Positions 10,170 to 22,400 of a stretch of DNA of 64,000 nucleotides are shown piece after piece. The stretch covers positions 1,549,576 through 1,613,575 of the forward strand of contig JADCRB010000043.1 of the NCBI GenBank assembly GCA_021464245.1. The letters run 5' to 3'. The stretch's first letter is position 1, and every line of letters starts with the position of its first letter. The DNA is from Carallia brachiata (taxonomy: Eukaryota > Streptophyta > Magnoliopsida > Malpighiales > Rhizophoraceae). The translations under genes and the position numbers were made by a program. Under the pieces are notes generated by a model. The model was not told where the DNA came from. It was given only the letters and a program-made list of their open reading frames with translations, and made no database searches.

Positions 10170-12002
10170 AGTCTAGATCTAGGGTTACTTCTTGCTCGAT
10201 TTCTTTTCTTTTGTTTAAAAATTATGGTTAAATGCAAGTCTCTGCAAGTTCCATTGGATGGTAATTGCCACTCACCAGTCACTCTTAAAAGAGGAAACTG
10301 TACTCATGCAGAACATTTAATAAATGTAGATAAAAGTAGCGGGAGAGAGAGCGACAGACCATAATTATCTGCCCTCGTGGAATTTTTTCCATTTTTTTTT
10401 ATTTTCGAATCAAATTTTTATGATTAAATATCTTTACCCTTTTTTAAAAAAGAGGAATTGTAGTGAGTAGAACTGTAAGAGAGTTGGAGAGCCCTGAAGT
10501 GTGTGCTTGTGTTTGAGGAGCACAAATAGGTGAAAAATTGGTGGTGGGGTGAGCGTAAATTCCCTGGCCCCATCAAATCCCATTCGCCGCCTTTTTTTTT
10601 TTTTTTTTTTGGTTAAATTATAATTATAATTTTAGTTGAGTTTTTTAATATTATTTTTTAAAAAATTTAATTATATATACTTTATTTTTCTTATTTTTGT
10701 TTATTATCAAATAAAATATTTTTAATTTTTTTCTCATATTACACTCTTCTAAATATAATAAATAAAATATATTATTTTTTTAACATTTATTTTTCTCACA
10801 TTCTTCTCTCTTTCTTTTTTTTTCAAACAAATAATTAAAATAATATTAAATATGTTTAAAATTAAATAAATTTTTTTTAATAAAAGGTAACATTAAATTT
10901 GTTTTCAAAAAACAAAAAAGAAACTAATGATGTTTGAAAGTGGGCCCGCGCTGTGGCTGTGAGGTTGGTCCCCGAAATGGCTCCCGAAAGAGAATAATTA
11001 CAAGGGCGCAACTACTCGGTCAGGGGTAGCAAGTGGTGCACCAACCGACGAGAATAAATGTTATATTATTTTTTTATTTTTTTAAATTAAAATTAAAGTT
11101 TAAATAAATATTATCTTAAAATAAAAAATATAAATTTTTTATAAAAAAATTTTAAAATAGTACTAAAAATAATTATTATATTATATTTTAATGCAGTACT
11201 AAAAATAATTATTATATTTATATATGTATTAATGTATGTACCAAATATTTTCGTAATTACAAACATAAAAAAAAAATTGAATTTAAGTATACATTCAGGA
11301 TTTTATGTGTCTACAATATTATCCGATTGAAATAATAGTAAATTTTTTTAAAACTACAATAAAATTTAATACATTAATAACAATAATAAAATAAAATTTA
11401 ATGTAGCAATAAAAATAATAAAATATACTTTTTATATTTTTATTGTAAAAAATGTTATACTCATTTTAACAAAAATGTACTCTTATATTCAAATAAAAAT
11501 TCAAGCACAACAGGCCGGAGTCTGTATTTTTTTTCAAAAAAATTTATGTTACCCCCATAAATTTAGCAAGCTACTCAGCTTGCCAGTACGCGGCTATTGA
11601 CTTAGACATCCACTAGCCTAGTCCCTGCAACGCACATGGAGTGGTCATGCTCGTACATGAATGCGTGGCCAAGTGGTGAAAACTGAAATACACTACACTT
11701 TGGTTTCATCAATGCGTTGGATTTAACTACATAAATACATAAAAAAGAATATTATAAAAAAAAATAATAAAATATATATTTTATTTAATAATATTTAATA
11801 ATTTATTTATTTTATTTTTAAATTTAATATATTTTTATAATTTAATAATTTATATTATTATATGCCTATTACATATTTCATTCGGCGTTACTAAAGAGGA
11901 TTTTCTTGCTTATATACGTAATTGCATTATTATTACCAACAAATTTATAAAAATAATCGTATGAACACTAAAGCGCTCGATCGAGAGAGAGAGAGAGCGG
12001 GC

Positions 12003-12033
<31 letters not shown>

Positions 12034-12408
12034 GGGACTTGGGTAGATTGTTATTTTAAGTTCGTTGAATATTGAACCTTTATTATGTATGAGAAATTGA
12101 TGATACATATGGAATAAATTTCAAAGAAAAGTATCATCACAGACTCGAATCAATCAAAATCATATCCACGGTAAATCTTTGACTTTGGCATTCATGGAAA
12201 AATTTACACACATAGACCGAGAGGGCAAAGGGCAAAGGCCAATAGCTAATAGGAAATCCTTTTGGCCATAGGAAATCCTTGTGGCTTGGGGTTTGCCGGA
12301 TTGGCAAAATCTGAACTTCAAAAAACTGATCAAAGTCAAACCCACAAGCAACGGTCTCATGTAATTCCTCTCATGGAAGATTAAGAAACAGTGCCGTCAT
12401 GCAGATTT
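10170..12408. other. AT-rich intergenic DNA with a GA microsatellite
   Basis: No gene was recognised. Long A/T runs dominate 10560-11900, with a few GC-richer islands near 10920-11040 and 11580-11690 of unknown origin. A 66-codon frame on the minus strand at 12360-12160 has no recognisable motif. Confidence 0.5.
11983..12034. repeat. (GA)n microsatellite
   Basis: Two GA runs (11983-11997 and 12010-12034) are separated by a short interruption with an A run. Confidence 0.9.
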
Positions 12409-14920
12409 TATAGCAAAAAAACAAACAAAATAGAGTGATCCAGCTCCTCCTAAAAGAGTTCTAGATTATACTAACTGATTTGTGCATCAATCTGAATCTT
12501 TGGAGGGAAATTTTGTTGTTGTAACAACTATAGCTAAAATTCCAGAAACTTGACAACTGAAGGGAAAGGCTTGAACAAAAGAAATAATGCAAAATCAATG
12601 CAACAACATCAATGCTTCAACACTCCTCCTTTGTGGTGTTGCATTGAGTCTCCTCCTTGATGCTTGATTCACTGACTTGATCTAATTTGTTGATTAGGAT
12701 TTGATTTTGTGGTTCAATACCAGATTTGAGAACTTGAACAAGCTTTGTTTTGTTCTCAACATCAGCACACACATTGACACTTTTAATGATTTGTTTTTCA
12801 TCAAAAACATTAGAATTTGAGTCTATAAGATTCTTGCTCTTCCTGGAGCTAAAAAAGGACTTATGAGATCTGTTTTTCTGGTCAGATTTGATGTAGATAC
12901 ATGTATTTGTTGCTGGTTTTGATTTCTTGCCCATGATGAAATTGACCTCGCAGCAGAATCTAAACTTTCAACTAAGTTCAAAGGGAACTTGTTTTCCACC
13001 ATCTTGACTTTCAGAATTTCAAGGTTGTTAGAATCATGAACTAAGCAAAGATTATTCTCAAAGGTTACTGAATAACCTTTTTTTGTGATTTGAGCAACAC
13101 TGAGAAGATTTTAATTCAAATGAGAAATAAACAGAACTTCTGAAATGAGTTTGATACCTTTGTTAGTTTTGAGTAAAACAGTCCCTTTGCCTTTAGACTC
13201 GACAACAGCATCATTGCCAAGCATAATACGCACTTTAAAGCTTGAATCCAACTCTCTGAAGAACCTTGAATCATAGCACATATGACTGGTACATCCACTA
13301 TCAATGTATCAGATCTGATCTTTGCTTGCAGTCCCAACTTCGGAGGCAACAAAGAGATATTCTTCTTCTTTTTGTTGACCTTCTGCTGAGGTTGTAGAGG
13401 CTGATTGTTCTTGTTTTTGCAAACTTTCTCAGTATGGCCAAGCTGATTACAGACATTGCATTTTGCATCTGGTTTATACCAACAGAATTTAGGCAAATGA
13501 GTTGTCTTTTTGCAGTAGGGACAAGAATCAAACTTATTTTTTTCCTTTTGTACTGCTTCCAACTTGCTTTCCATTTGAAATTATGGTGTTTTTCATAAAA
13601 TTGGGCTGAGAAAAGGGATGATGCTTTGCTGGAAATGCACCTTCAGTTGAATGTTCTTGCCTGATGTTTCTCCTAAACTCAAAAGCTTGAATAGCATTCA
13701 TTAACTCAGTGACAGTTGGTGTGGAGATATCTTTTGAGTTTTCAAGTGAAGAAACCATGGACTCAAACCTCTCGGGCAAGCTTACAAAGATTTTCTCAAC
13801 AATCCTTTCATCTTTGAGGTCTTCACCAAGTAATCTAACTTGGTTTACAATTTTCATGAGCCTATCAACATAGTCTCTTACATTTTCAGATTCTTTCATC
13901 CTTAGAACTTCAAATTCTCTTCTAAAATTGAGAACTTGCATCTTTTTTGTTCTTTGGTTACCTTGAAACTCTTCTTGGAGCTTATCCCAAGCTTCTTTGG
14001 CTGATCCACATGTCATGATCCTTGTGAAAATGACATCAGAAAGTGCTGAATGAATATAGGTGAGGGCTTTGAAGTTCTTTGATTTTTGCTCTTTGTAATT
14101 TTTGATTTGAGCAACTGTTGGGTTGTTTGGAAGAGGTGGAGGTTCAGCTCCAGTTTCTACAACTTCCCACAAGTCAAATGCACTTAAGTAGGTCTTCATT
14201 TTGACAACTCATATGGCATAGTTCTCTCCTTTAAAAATAGGAGGTGGAAGAGCAGAAAAGTTATTGGAGGCCATAGTTGATGTTCTGGTTTTTTCTGGAA
14301 AAAGCAATCGATTTTTCAAAACAAAGGTGGTTGGTTTTCTAGATTCTTTCACTGAAATTTTAAGTTTGTTATTGATGATCACAGGCTCCTTAAGAACAAG
14401 GAAGCTCCGATACCATTTGAAGGAAAATAAGAAGAAGAAACTGGAAGGAAATATTGCAGCTATAAGTTCAGTAACTAGGAAACCAGTAAGCTATGGTAGA
14501 AAGTTTGTGTTTTAACAAGAGAGAACAAGAGGCAACGAGAAATAAGGAAGGAAGAAGGACAAAGTTTTTGAAAATAGACCCACTTTCATTTACATAATCT
14601 GATAGTTTATACAAAGCAACTTGAAATTCAAATTTTAAACATGATATAAGCTTACATCATCACATAATTACTTACAACAACACTATAACCAAAATATCTT
14701 TTGATTATATAGCAAAAAACAGACAAAATAGAGTGATCCAGCTCCTCCTAGAAGGGTTCCAGATTATAGCAATTGATTTTTGCATCAATCTGAACCTTTG
14801 GAGGGAAATTCTGATGTTGTAACAGCTACAGTTGAAATTCTAGAAACTTGACAGCTGAAGGGAAAGACTTGAACAAAAGAAATAATGCAAGATCAATCCA
14901 GCAACACCAATGCTTTGACA
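12409..14920 (-). mobile_element. Deletion-derivative Ty1/copia retrotransposon, minus orientation
   Basis: The 5' LTR is 14920-14418 (503 bp, minus-strand TGTCAAAGC to CCTTCA). Two bases inside is TGGTATCGGAGC (rc of 14404-14415), a tRNA-Met primer site. At the other end a purine tract (minus strand AAAGGAGGAG, 12623-12632) precedes an LTR starting TGTTGAAGC at 12622, cut off at 12409 after 214 bp. Those 214 bp match 14707-14920 of the intact LTR. Between the LTRs lie gag, protease and pre-integrase sequence and then an unrecognised 0.3 kb; integrase, reverse transcriptase and RNase H are missing. The element therefore lost its pol core and most of its 3' LTR. Confidence 0.85.
12617..14274 (-). 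pseudogene. Copia gag, protease and pre-integrase remnant
   Basis: The gag starts at ATG 14274 (MASNNFSALPPPIFKGENYA), is broken by a TGA at 14211-14209, and then stays open to 13534 with the UBN2/copia gag signature including EAWDKLQEEFQGN and RRMK-like basic stretches. After a frameshift, 13574-13116 holds two zinc knuckles, CPYCKKTTHLPKFC and CNVCNQLGHTEKVC. In another frame near 13300 the copia protease core IDSGCTSHMCY is legible. The pre-integrase block (SVAQITKKGYSVTFEN) follows near 13040-13100. The last piece, 12934-12617, is an open 105-codon lysine- and serine-rich frame ending at the polypurine tract; its origin is unclear. Stops and frame changes rule out a working polyprotein. 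Confidence 0.8.
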
Positions 14921-15400
14921 AAATCAAAGTTGAGTCAGAGCGAAGAATATCTATTGGGCGTCTTACCGGCTCCTTGTAACAAGTTCCTGATGCATGCGAT
15001 AGGCTTTTTTGCAAGAGAAATAAATTCAGTGCCGACAGCCTGAAGATATTTCCATACTTGGGAAAAAAACACAGCCAGATTTAAATGAATGTCGCAACAA
15101 GCAGAATATGCATAGCTTTCAAAAACAAGCATTCACCCTCAGCAATAGGGATCTTGAGCAGCATGTAATAACACTGAAAATGAACAAATATAGTTGAAAA
15201 AAAATAATATGAGTGCATTAGTTAAAATTATCACACTGGCATTTGTAGCATGAGGGGAAATATAATTGGTTATGAACACCATCCTTTCCCAAAACGTGCA
15301 TCATGATTCTCTTTAGCTGTCCAAGAAGCACAAAACAAAGGAGCTTCTATCGCAACGAAAAGTAAGACAAGAAATATCAGTAGGACATCAATTGAAACAT
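14921..15400 (-). repeat. Unrecognised exon-like duplicate, copy 1 (partner near 35.6-35.8 kb)
   Basis: The minus-strand stretch about 15120-14960 encodes FFSQVWKYLQAVGTEFISLA and ends at a GTAAGA donor-like site. The same residues, FFSQLWKNLEAVGTELISLA, occur on the minus strand at about 35760-35640, ending at GTAAGG. Conservation of the protein frame up to a splice-donor-like site suggests a duplicated exon of a real gene. I do not recognise the family. This copy has a one-base indel after ISLAK. Confidence 0.5.
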
Positions 15401-16100
15401 CATATTAATTAAACTAGTTATTTATTATGTTTGTACTTATTATCTAATTTAAGTTACATTTTTTGTACTTAAATGTTTACTATTTTAGCTTTTAACTAGA
15501 TTTGCCGTAGTAGGATAGTTACGTTCAAAATGGCTCTTACGATAGGGCTGCCAGGGGTATATAGATATAGGTGCTCAACCACGAGACCTCCTCTTGCGTT
15601 ACTAAATTATGAACTGAAATTACCAGATTGAAGTTTAAACACTGTGGAAATAATGTATATACTAGCAAAAAAATAATATTTTGTGGATATAATAACCCAT
15701 TTTTATGAATATTTTTGTTTGTTGTTTAATGTCAAGATATTTATAAGAAAAATTAAATAAAACGGTAAAAGTACATAAAATAATGACAATTGTGTGCTGC
15801 TCGAGTAATTAAACTAGTTATTTCTTCTATTACATTTATAACCGAGAATGGTTATTTATATAGCCAAACAGTTGGGAGAACTATCATTGGAGTTGGGATT
15901 GCAACTTTGTGGTAGGTAAGCAAAGTGACAGTAGATTTAAGCTGCTTATTTATTATTGCATATCAATGGGAGAGTTTGGAGTGGATATAATTATTACTAA
16001 TTTTTAAGTCCATTCAAATTAAAAAATAATTAAACTACCACTTGTAGCCAATTCCCATGATTTATTTTGAACTACAAAAAAAATGGGGCAGCAAAAAAAT
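15400..16100 (+). pseudogene. Fragment D of the STP-like sugar transporter family
   Basis: A small piece matching the sugar-transporter copies further right. About 15485-15530 matches intron sequence near 31730-31765. About 15846-15913 matches the end of exon 3 (YSQTVGRTIIGVGIATLW in degraded form) and is followed by a degraded donor. Sequence near 16030-16120 resembles the beginning of exon 4. No continuous frame remains. It lies just upstream of the second tetraspanin cluster. Confidence 0.55.
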
Positions 16101-16261
16101 TTACTGTTCAGCTGTTGCATCGTTTTTATTCTAGAGTGAGTTCAAAATAAGGCGTGGAAATTAGTTGCAACTAGTTTAATTATTTTTCAATTAAAATGGA
16201 CTCAAAAACTAAAAGTAATTGTATTTGCACCTAATTCTCTCGTTGATTTATCATTGTCCAG

Positions 16262-16865
16262 GATATTATCAAAAATAGAATTTATGATCAAATGTATTGA
16301 AACTTTAGATAATTTAGCCATTACGCTCGGTGTGTTGTTGATGATAACCTAACTTGTTGGTTTCCCTGACTCAGCCTCAAATTTCTGTTCATACTCTTTA
16401 TATGTGTTCTTATTGTTATAACTTTTATCCTTTCGTTTATTTTTGAAGATTGAAACTCGCCAAGCCCCTGTATTTAAATTGATATTATTAGATGACATTA
16501 ATACAATGTAATACGAGAGATACAATGTCATAAATTATTCTATTTGGATGAGAAAAAGGCTTAAAAATTGGAGCAAAATTAGAACTTGCTTACTTAATTC
16601 CAAAACTTGTGCCATTCTTAAGGATCATTCTTAAGGATCATGTATCTCTTCCGACAGAGGCATGGTATCATGTGTTTTGTCACAAATTCAATATGGTTGT
16701 TGCTTGCAACTGTCAGGTTTCAACATATTTGTAAATGGAATATTGACAAATGCATCAACTAATGGTGACGATTGTGAAACGTGGAAGAATGATCCAAGCA
16801 CGCTATGCTTTGAATGTGAGTCTTGCAAAAAAGGTGTACTGGCAGGCCTAAAGACTCACATGAGT
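16262..16865 (+). pseudogene. Tetraspanin-like pseudogene, copy T3 (5'-truncated)
   Basis: Begins in the first loop (DILSKIEFMIKCIETLDNLA) and lacks the first membrane span and the start codon. It runs through a stop-interrupted second and third span, the loop motif NYSIWMRKRLKNWSKI near 16535-16580, and a well-kept second half of the large loop at about 16700-16865: GDDCETWKNDPSTLCFECES then CKKGVLAGLKTHM. That half resembles the cysteine motif of functional plant tetraspanins. It stops abruptly at the junction with the inverted copy T4, before the last membrane span. Confidence 0.7.
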
Positions 16866-17499
16866 GCAAGACTCAAGTTCGAAGCATAGCGTGCAAGACA
16901 CACAATCCTCGCCATTAATGTTCCATTTACAAATACATTGCAACTTGGGGGAGGCAAGCAACAATGATAGTGAATTGGTGACAAAAACACATGGTACCGC
17001 GCTCTAAAAGAGGGGACATAGATCCTTGAGAATGTCACATGTTTTGGAATGGAGTAAGCAAGTCTTGATTTTGCTTCAATTTTTGATCCTTTTTCTCATC
17101 CAAGTTGAATAATCTATGACATTGTATCTCTCGTGTTGCAACTCATCATGTCATCTAATGGTATCAATATAGATCCAGGGCCTTGGTGTGTCAATTTTCA
17201 AAAATAAACAAAAGGACAGATTTATAATAATAAGAACAAATATAAGAAGGAAGAATGTGAAAAAAATCCAAAAACTTTCGAGGCTCAAGCCAAGGAAACC
17301 TACCAAGGAAACCTACAATTGAAGTTATTATCAACGACACACCGAGCACAATGGTTAAATTATCTAAAGTTTCAATACATTCGAATATAGGTTCTCTTTT
17401 TGATAATATCTCGGACAGCAAAATTGGGAAAGAAAAGGAAAACATATAACCAACCAAAACTCTTATGATAGAGTAGTCCAACATCTACCACTTAGCCAT
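16866..17499 (-). pseudogene. Tetraspanin-like pseudogene, copy T4
   Basis: Starts at ATG 17499 (MAKW, then an in-frame stop) and continues MLDYSIIRVLVGYMFSFSF, LSEILSKREPIFECIETLDN and LTIVLGVSLIITSIVGFLG (17484-17290). A third hydrophobic segment follows (about 17270-17200), then stop-interrupted loop sequence, and the cysteine motif region at about 16950-16870 in a shifted frame. It is joined tail to tail with T3 almost without a spacer, and its start is 29 bp from the start of T5 on the opposite strand. Confidence 0.7.
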
Positions 17500-17528
17500 A
17501 GAGTAGGCCTCTGTTACAAATTGGTCCT

Positions 17529-17605
17529 ATGGCTAAGTGGCAGACATTGGATTGCTCTCTCGTCAGAGTTTTGGTTGGTTATATGTTTGTTTTGATTGCA
17601 AAAAA
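17529..17605 (+). pseudogene. Tetraspanin-like 5' fragment, copy T5
   Basis: ATG 17529 opens MAKWQTLDCSLVRVLVGYMF, matching the first ~25 residues of T4 without T4's early stop. Similarity ends near 17605, where a T-rich unrelated sequence starts. It is head to head with T4 and only 29 bp separate the two start codons. Confidence 0.75.
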
Positions 17606-18502
17606 GGTCTTCTGTTTTTGGTTTTTTTTTTTTTTCATAAAAGCCCAAAAAAGAAAAAAAGAAATAGAAGAAAGAAGACGCGAAGTGGGTGGATCAATTC
17701 ACCCTCGCTCTCCCATTTCAGGACAAAAGTACATATATAAACATATATTCGTAATTAGTATAACATTTTAGTCTATACTAGCAAAGTCGTAATTCTTTTC
17801 CAATCATAATATCGTAGTCATCAATTAATCGAATTATAAAATAATAGTCCAACAAAAAGGATAAATGATTGTTTTTATTAAACATTGTGATTATTAGCAA
17901 GTTATGATTTTTTTTGGCATAAAAAAATTTATTGTAAATATGTTAGTTATTAAATTTACGGGCTGAACCAGAGTAATTTTCATTTGTTTTGCCATTCAAT
18001 CCAACTCATATGAAGGTATTTAGTACCTAAGCATTGTTAACTCTAAATAGGTTATCCTCTATCCTATCAAATAGTATTAACGAGTTTGTAATTAAAGACA
18101 TGTAAGGAATAAGTAGTCCTCTCCCACCACCCCAGCAAGGTATGATGTAAGGTATGAAAGAGAATTCCAAATAAATTTACGGGAACAAAGGAATTCTTGC
18201 AAGCTATTAATCAAGACCGGAGGCTAAAAAGGAGTTAATGAAAAGTTTGCTTTTTAGTCACTTCATTTAGTCTACTCATTTTTTACGTATCATATGATAT
18301 TTATTTAAGTTATATACAAAAATAAATAGTTGCTTGTCTTTGGTGTAAAAAAAAGATATAGATTCTACAAAATTTAGTCACTTGTATTTTATGCACTTTT
18401 TGGTGTATTTTTTAAATGTGATAGTTATAGACCGTGACTAAGCATGACTCATTGTGTGTCATGCCCAAGCATGATCCATGCGCTGAGAGTTCTCAAGCCC
18501 AA
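17606..18502. other. Intergenic DNA, no gene recognised
   Basis: AT-rich sequence with no supportable frame, RNA or repeat. Confidence 0.45.
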
Positions 18503-19433
18503 TCTAAGGGTTCGTTTGTTTAGTAAGAAAATAACATTTTGTAGAATCTACTTTCTGAAAATCATCTATTCCAAAAAGAAAATGCATTTTTTTAAACGTG
18601 CGTTTGTCAGATAAAAATAAGTAATTTCGTTTTTCTATGTTTATTGTATGAATATGAAAATTTTACCCCAAAAAAAAATCTCAAAAATTTTTGGCCCATT
18701 TTATGGCTTGTTGGATCACGGCTAACATGAAAACAACGGCGCAACGTTTGAAAGAAGTGCCCAGATGTAAATGAAAGGGCTTTTGTGGCAGCCGCCGCAC
18801 CGGCGCTAACTGAGCGGCTGCCAGGGCCAGCAAAGATGCATGCGGCAACGTCATTGCATGCGGCGGCAGCCGCGGCTGTCTCGTCTAATTGAGTTGTTAG
18901 CACTATAAGCTCTAATAAAATGTGGGCGAGGACGGGAAAGGTTGTGATTGAAAGAGCCACTCCTATAAGGACCAAGAATTGGCCATAGCCGACTTGGTCT
19001 TGGCCTTAAGTTGATTTTCGAAGGACGAAGGCAGAGCCTATGTCGCAGACAAAAGGGAGGGAGATTCCGGCTACTTCGATGCCAAGGGCTTGCTTGACCC
19101 TGCAAATTAATCCTCGACTTCCTGCAAAAATCCGGTGACTTGTGGCTGCGCGTGGGGTGGCGGAGATCTGGCGGCAGTTGCGGTGGCTCCGGTTTGCTCA
19201 CTTTTCTAGTGTACATTATTGTTTAAGAAATTATGCTCTTGCTCTGCACTTGGAAAATGACACTCCATTTATTTTCCTTAAAAATTAATTTGATATTTTT
19301 GTCGACCGAATGTTATTTTCTGTTGATCAAACTTTTTTAATGTGCCAAACCTTGGAAATTTTGGAAAATGTTTCTTTTTGGAAAATGTTTCTTAGAATGA
19401 TGTTTTCTGGAAAACAAACAGACACTAAGCCTT
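18503..19433. mobile_element. Possible gene-capturing hAT/MITE-like element
   Basis: The ends look inverted: GGGTTCGTTTGTTTAG on the left and, reverse-complemented, GTGTCTGTTTGTTTTCC on the right. Both are followed inward by AAAA-rich sequence. The interior carries a CHX antiporter fragment on the minus strand. No 8-bp target duplication was found, so the boundaries and class are tentative. Similar T-rich GTTTGTTT ends are common in plant hAT-type MITEs. Confidence 0.35.
18780..19125 (-). pseudogene. CHX-type cation/H+ antiporter pseudogene fragment
   Basis: CHX proteins are plant monovalent-cation/proton antiporters of the CPA2 group. The minus strand reads VKQALGIEVAGISLPFVCDI, GSAFVLRKST, an in-frame TAA, then FLVLIGVALSITTFPVLAHI, LLELIVLTTQLDE and AACNDVAACIFA. 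The order AGISLPF, GVALSITxFPVLAxIL and NDVAAxI is the conserved middle of the CHX membrane domain (around transmembrane helices 4-6). Only about 110 codons are present of the roughly 800 usual in the family, with no start, so this is a captured or decayed fragment. GC content is clearly above the surrounding DNA, as expected for coding origin. Confidence 0.75.
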
Positions 19434-22400
19434 CCATTAGAATTGGGCTACACAAAGCCTAGTACTGTTCGGCTCATTTAAAGCCTTAGTAAAATGCAAC
19501 GTATTTATAAGTCTTGTCAAATGGATGCAAAAAGTGACGTTAATTTATCATTTAAATTTAAATAGTAATTGTATTGGATTATCTATTCTATCAATAGTTA
19601 AGATTTAAAAAGTAAATTTATATTATTATTTTGTGTTTAAATTTTACATTTTTTATGTTTTTTTAATTAAAATATAATTGTGGACTTGTTACTAATTTCC
19701 CAAGAGAAGGTCAGCTTTTTGTTGTTGATTCGGTTTGTCTCTTTGATAACACCGCCGAATGGAACGTTTGCTTGAAATGTGCACATTATATCATGAAACA
19801 AAGAATGGAAAGTCTGAGATCCGTGAAAGAGCACTTCCTGATGCAAAGTTGAGGTAAATTCAACAAAATCTGTATCATTTCTTGCAATTGTATTGTGTTG
19901 AATGAAATGTACACGTGGTGTCATGCTGGATGAGTTGTTAGTTAGTTATTTATTTATTTATTAATTTAGTAATTGGGAGAACGTAACAAGCCCTCAAGGC
20001 AGGTTCAATAGCATTTCATTCAGTAAGTAGCGACATAGGAAAAGGGATTGTTGGTGTGCATTTGGATTGCACTTGGATTGTTGATGTACTTTAATTACCA
20101 TTTTCATTCAGTAATCAGAATCAACGTCTCTCTACCTCTTCCTAGAATATACAAAGTATATCTTGCCCCGCCATCAAAGCTACATGACCGTATTTTCCCT
20201 GCATCTAACTTAGATTTAAATCCCAGCTCTCACAAATTGGAGGCAATGTCCTCGTATGCTAGCGAAGCTGGGTGGTGCGATATAAATTTAAATTCGTTAA
20301 TATTGTAGTTGACTTTAAAGTGTTATATTGAGACCCAACAATATTTAGATAGTATGTCTCTTCTCTATAGTAGAAATTAAATAAGAATAGTAACGGGTGA
20401 CCTCTTATTTTTGTCACATATGCGATGATTCACATGTCTACGATTTATATTTTTTTTGTGATTAAAAAAAAAAAAGCTATATGGCCGCTTTTCAAAATTC
20501 AGCCATAAGGCGCCCCTCCAAAACTTTCACCGCCGGGGCTCTCCGACCACAATCTGCAGTGGCTTGCTCTCTCCGACCCGAATTTATTGGCTAGTGTCGC
20601 CACCGGGAGTGGCATAATTACCCGTATGAGCTTCCAAATGGCAAGAGTTCGGAAATGACCTTGTATGTATAATTGGGTATATGTTTTTTCTTTTTGAGAA
20701 AATAATTGGGTATATGTTGCTGGTACAGCAAGCAACACTAAAATCATCAATGCCACCTGTCTTTCATAGATATCCTACCAATGAAATCGCAGAACCTCTT
20801 TGAATAGAGTCTGCGATCAACTGCTCAGATTGAGGTCGGGTCGGTGTTGTCAGAGCTAGATTATAAAAAAGTTTCCGCGATTTGTCTAATTTATCGATTC
20901 TAGATATTATTTTTAAGTCTTTTTTTTTTTTTTGTTTAATTTTGCTATGATGGTATTTGTTTCTTTTTTTCTCATTATTTCTTTATGTCAATTTTTTTTT
21001 TCTTTAATGATGGCAGTTACTTTTTCGAACCAACAATCGGGGTACATAAGGCCCTTGTCAGTGGACTTAACCGTGGATTTTGTCGTCAGAGGACCCTTTG
21101 GGCCCCTCTTGGATCTGGACAGTTACTGATTCAAAAAAAAGTTTTGGTTGGAGTAAATTTTATATAAAGTTATATATAAATATAATAATAATAATTAATA
21201 TAAATGATGAAAATAAAAAATCATATTAATTATTGTAAATAATTATGTTGTGTGAGTTTAAATATTTTATTTTTTAATTTTTTATACAATCAAATATATA
21301 TTTTATATAATTTATCGTCTAATTATTTGATCATTTATTTCTTATGTGATTGAATAATAGATTCTTTATGATGTTTGTTAAAAAATTTATTTACGATAAT
21401 TGTTATAATTGGTAAAGTTGATGTAAATTTCATAAAAAATACATACTTAGATACAAAATGTGTTTTCGATATTGTTTTCTTTTTAATAACAATCATTGCT
21501 AATAATTTGTTTTATTAAAAGGTAAAGTAGTTTTGAAAAAGAGTGTTAATTTAAATATAAGAAAAGATGATTCAAAAATTTTTAACATTTAATGAAAAGA
21601 ATTGTAGTGCATACATTACAAATAAGTTACTAAGAAAATAAAAGAAAAGAAACAAATGTAAATCAAAGAAAAGAAACCGGTTTTTTTAACAAAGAAAAAA
21701 AAAAACAAAATGCATTAAAGGAAGGGAAGAGAAAGCTCAAACCTTGGGCCTACGGGGGCAAGCCTTTGTCTTGAGGGTAGACAAAGAGCCTTTTTCACTA
21801 AACTAAACTATAATGTTTGTTCAAATTACCTTAAAATATTATATTAGTTAAAAATTGAGGATAGACAATTGCCTACCGTCAATTACACGTGAATCCGCCA
21901 ATACTTGAGCATAGGGCATTGCTGGTATTCTTTCTTTCCCCGAGAGGAGACAAGACTGTGAGACCGCCAAAGGATCCCGTGCTTGATGAAGGCAAAAGGT
22001 TGATGGGTTTAAGACTAGAATTATATAGTAGAGACAGAGAGATATTCATGGATAGAACTTGAGTTTCCATTTTTCCTTTATCAAATGCACACTTATTGAT
22101 TATATTAATTAATTAACTAATTCTACGCGACAAGAAGACTTCATGTTATAGAATCACTTGTTGATAAACAAAAAAAAAAGGCTATAGAATCAAATGGAGA
22201 AATTTTCAACAAAAAAATTAAAAAAAAAAAAAACAAGGGGATGGTTCTCCTGATTAGCTAGTTTAGGAATGTCATCCAACTCCTAGAGTTGACCTTGTTG
22301 AAGTTTGCGTAGGCCCAAGTTACAGGGAATCTGAATGACTTCCTTGGTCTTCCCAGTTAACCCAAATCCCATGAAAGCCTAATCAGCTTGCAACGGCCAT

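Noticed and set aside
18851..19216. A 121-codon Arg/Pro-rich frame
   Set aside because: It is an alternative frame over the CHX fragment; the CHX frame explains the composition.
20499..20756. 85-codon minus-strand frame as a possible small gene
   Set aside because: No recognisable domain and it includes a local tandem repeat (TTGGGTATATGTT) that inflates the frame.
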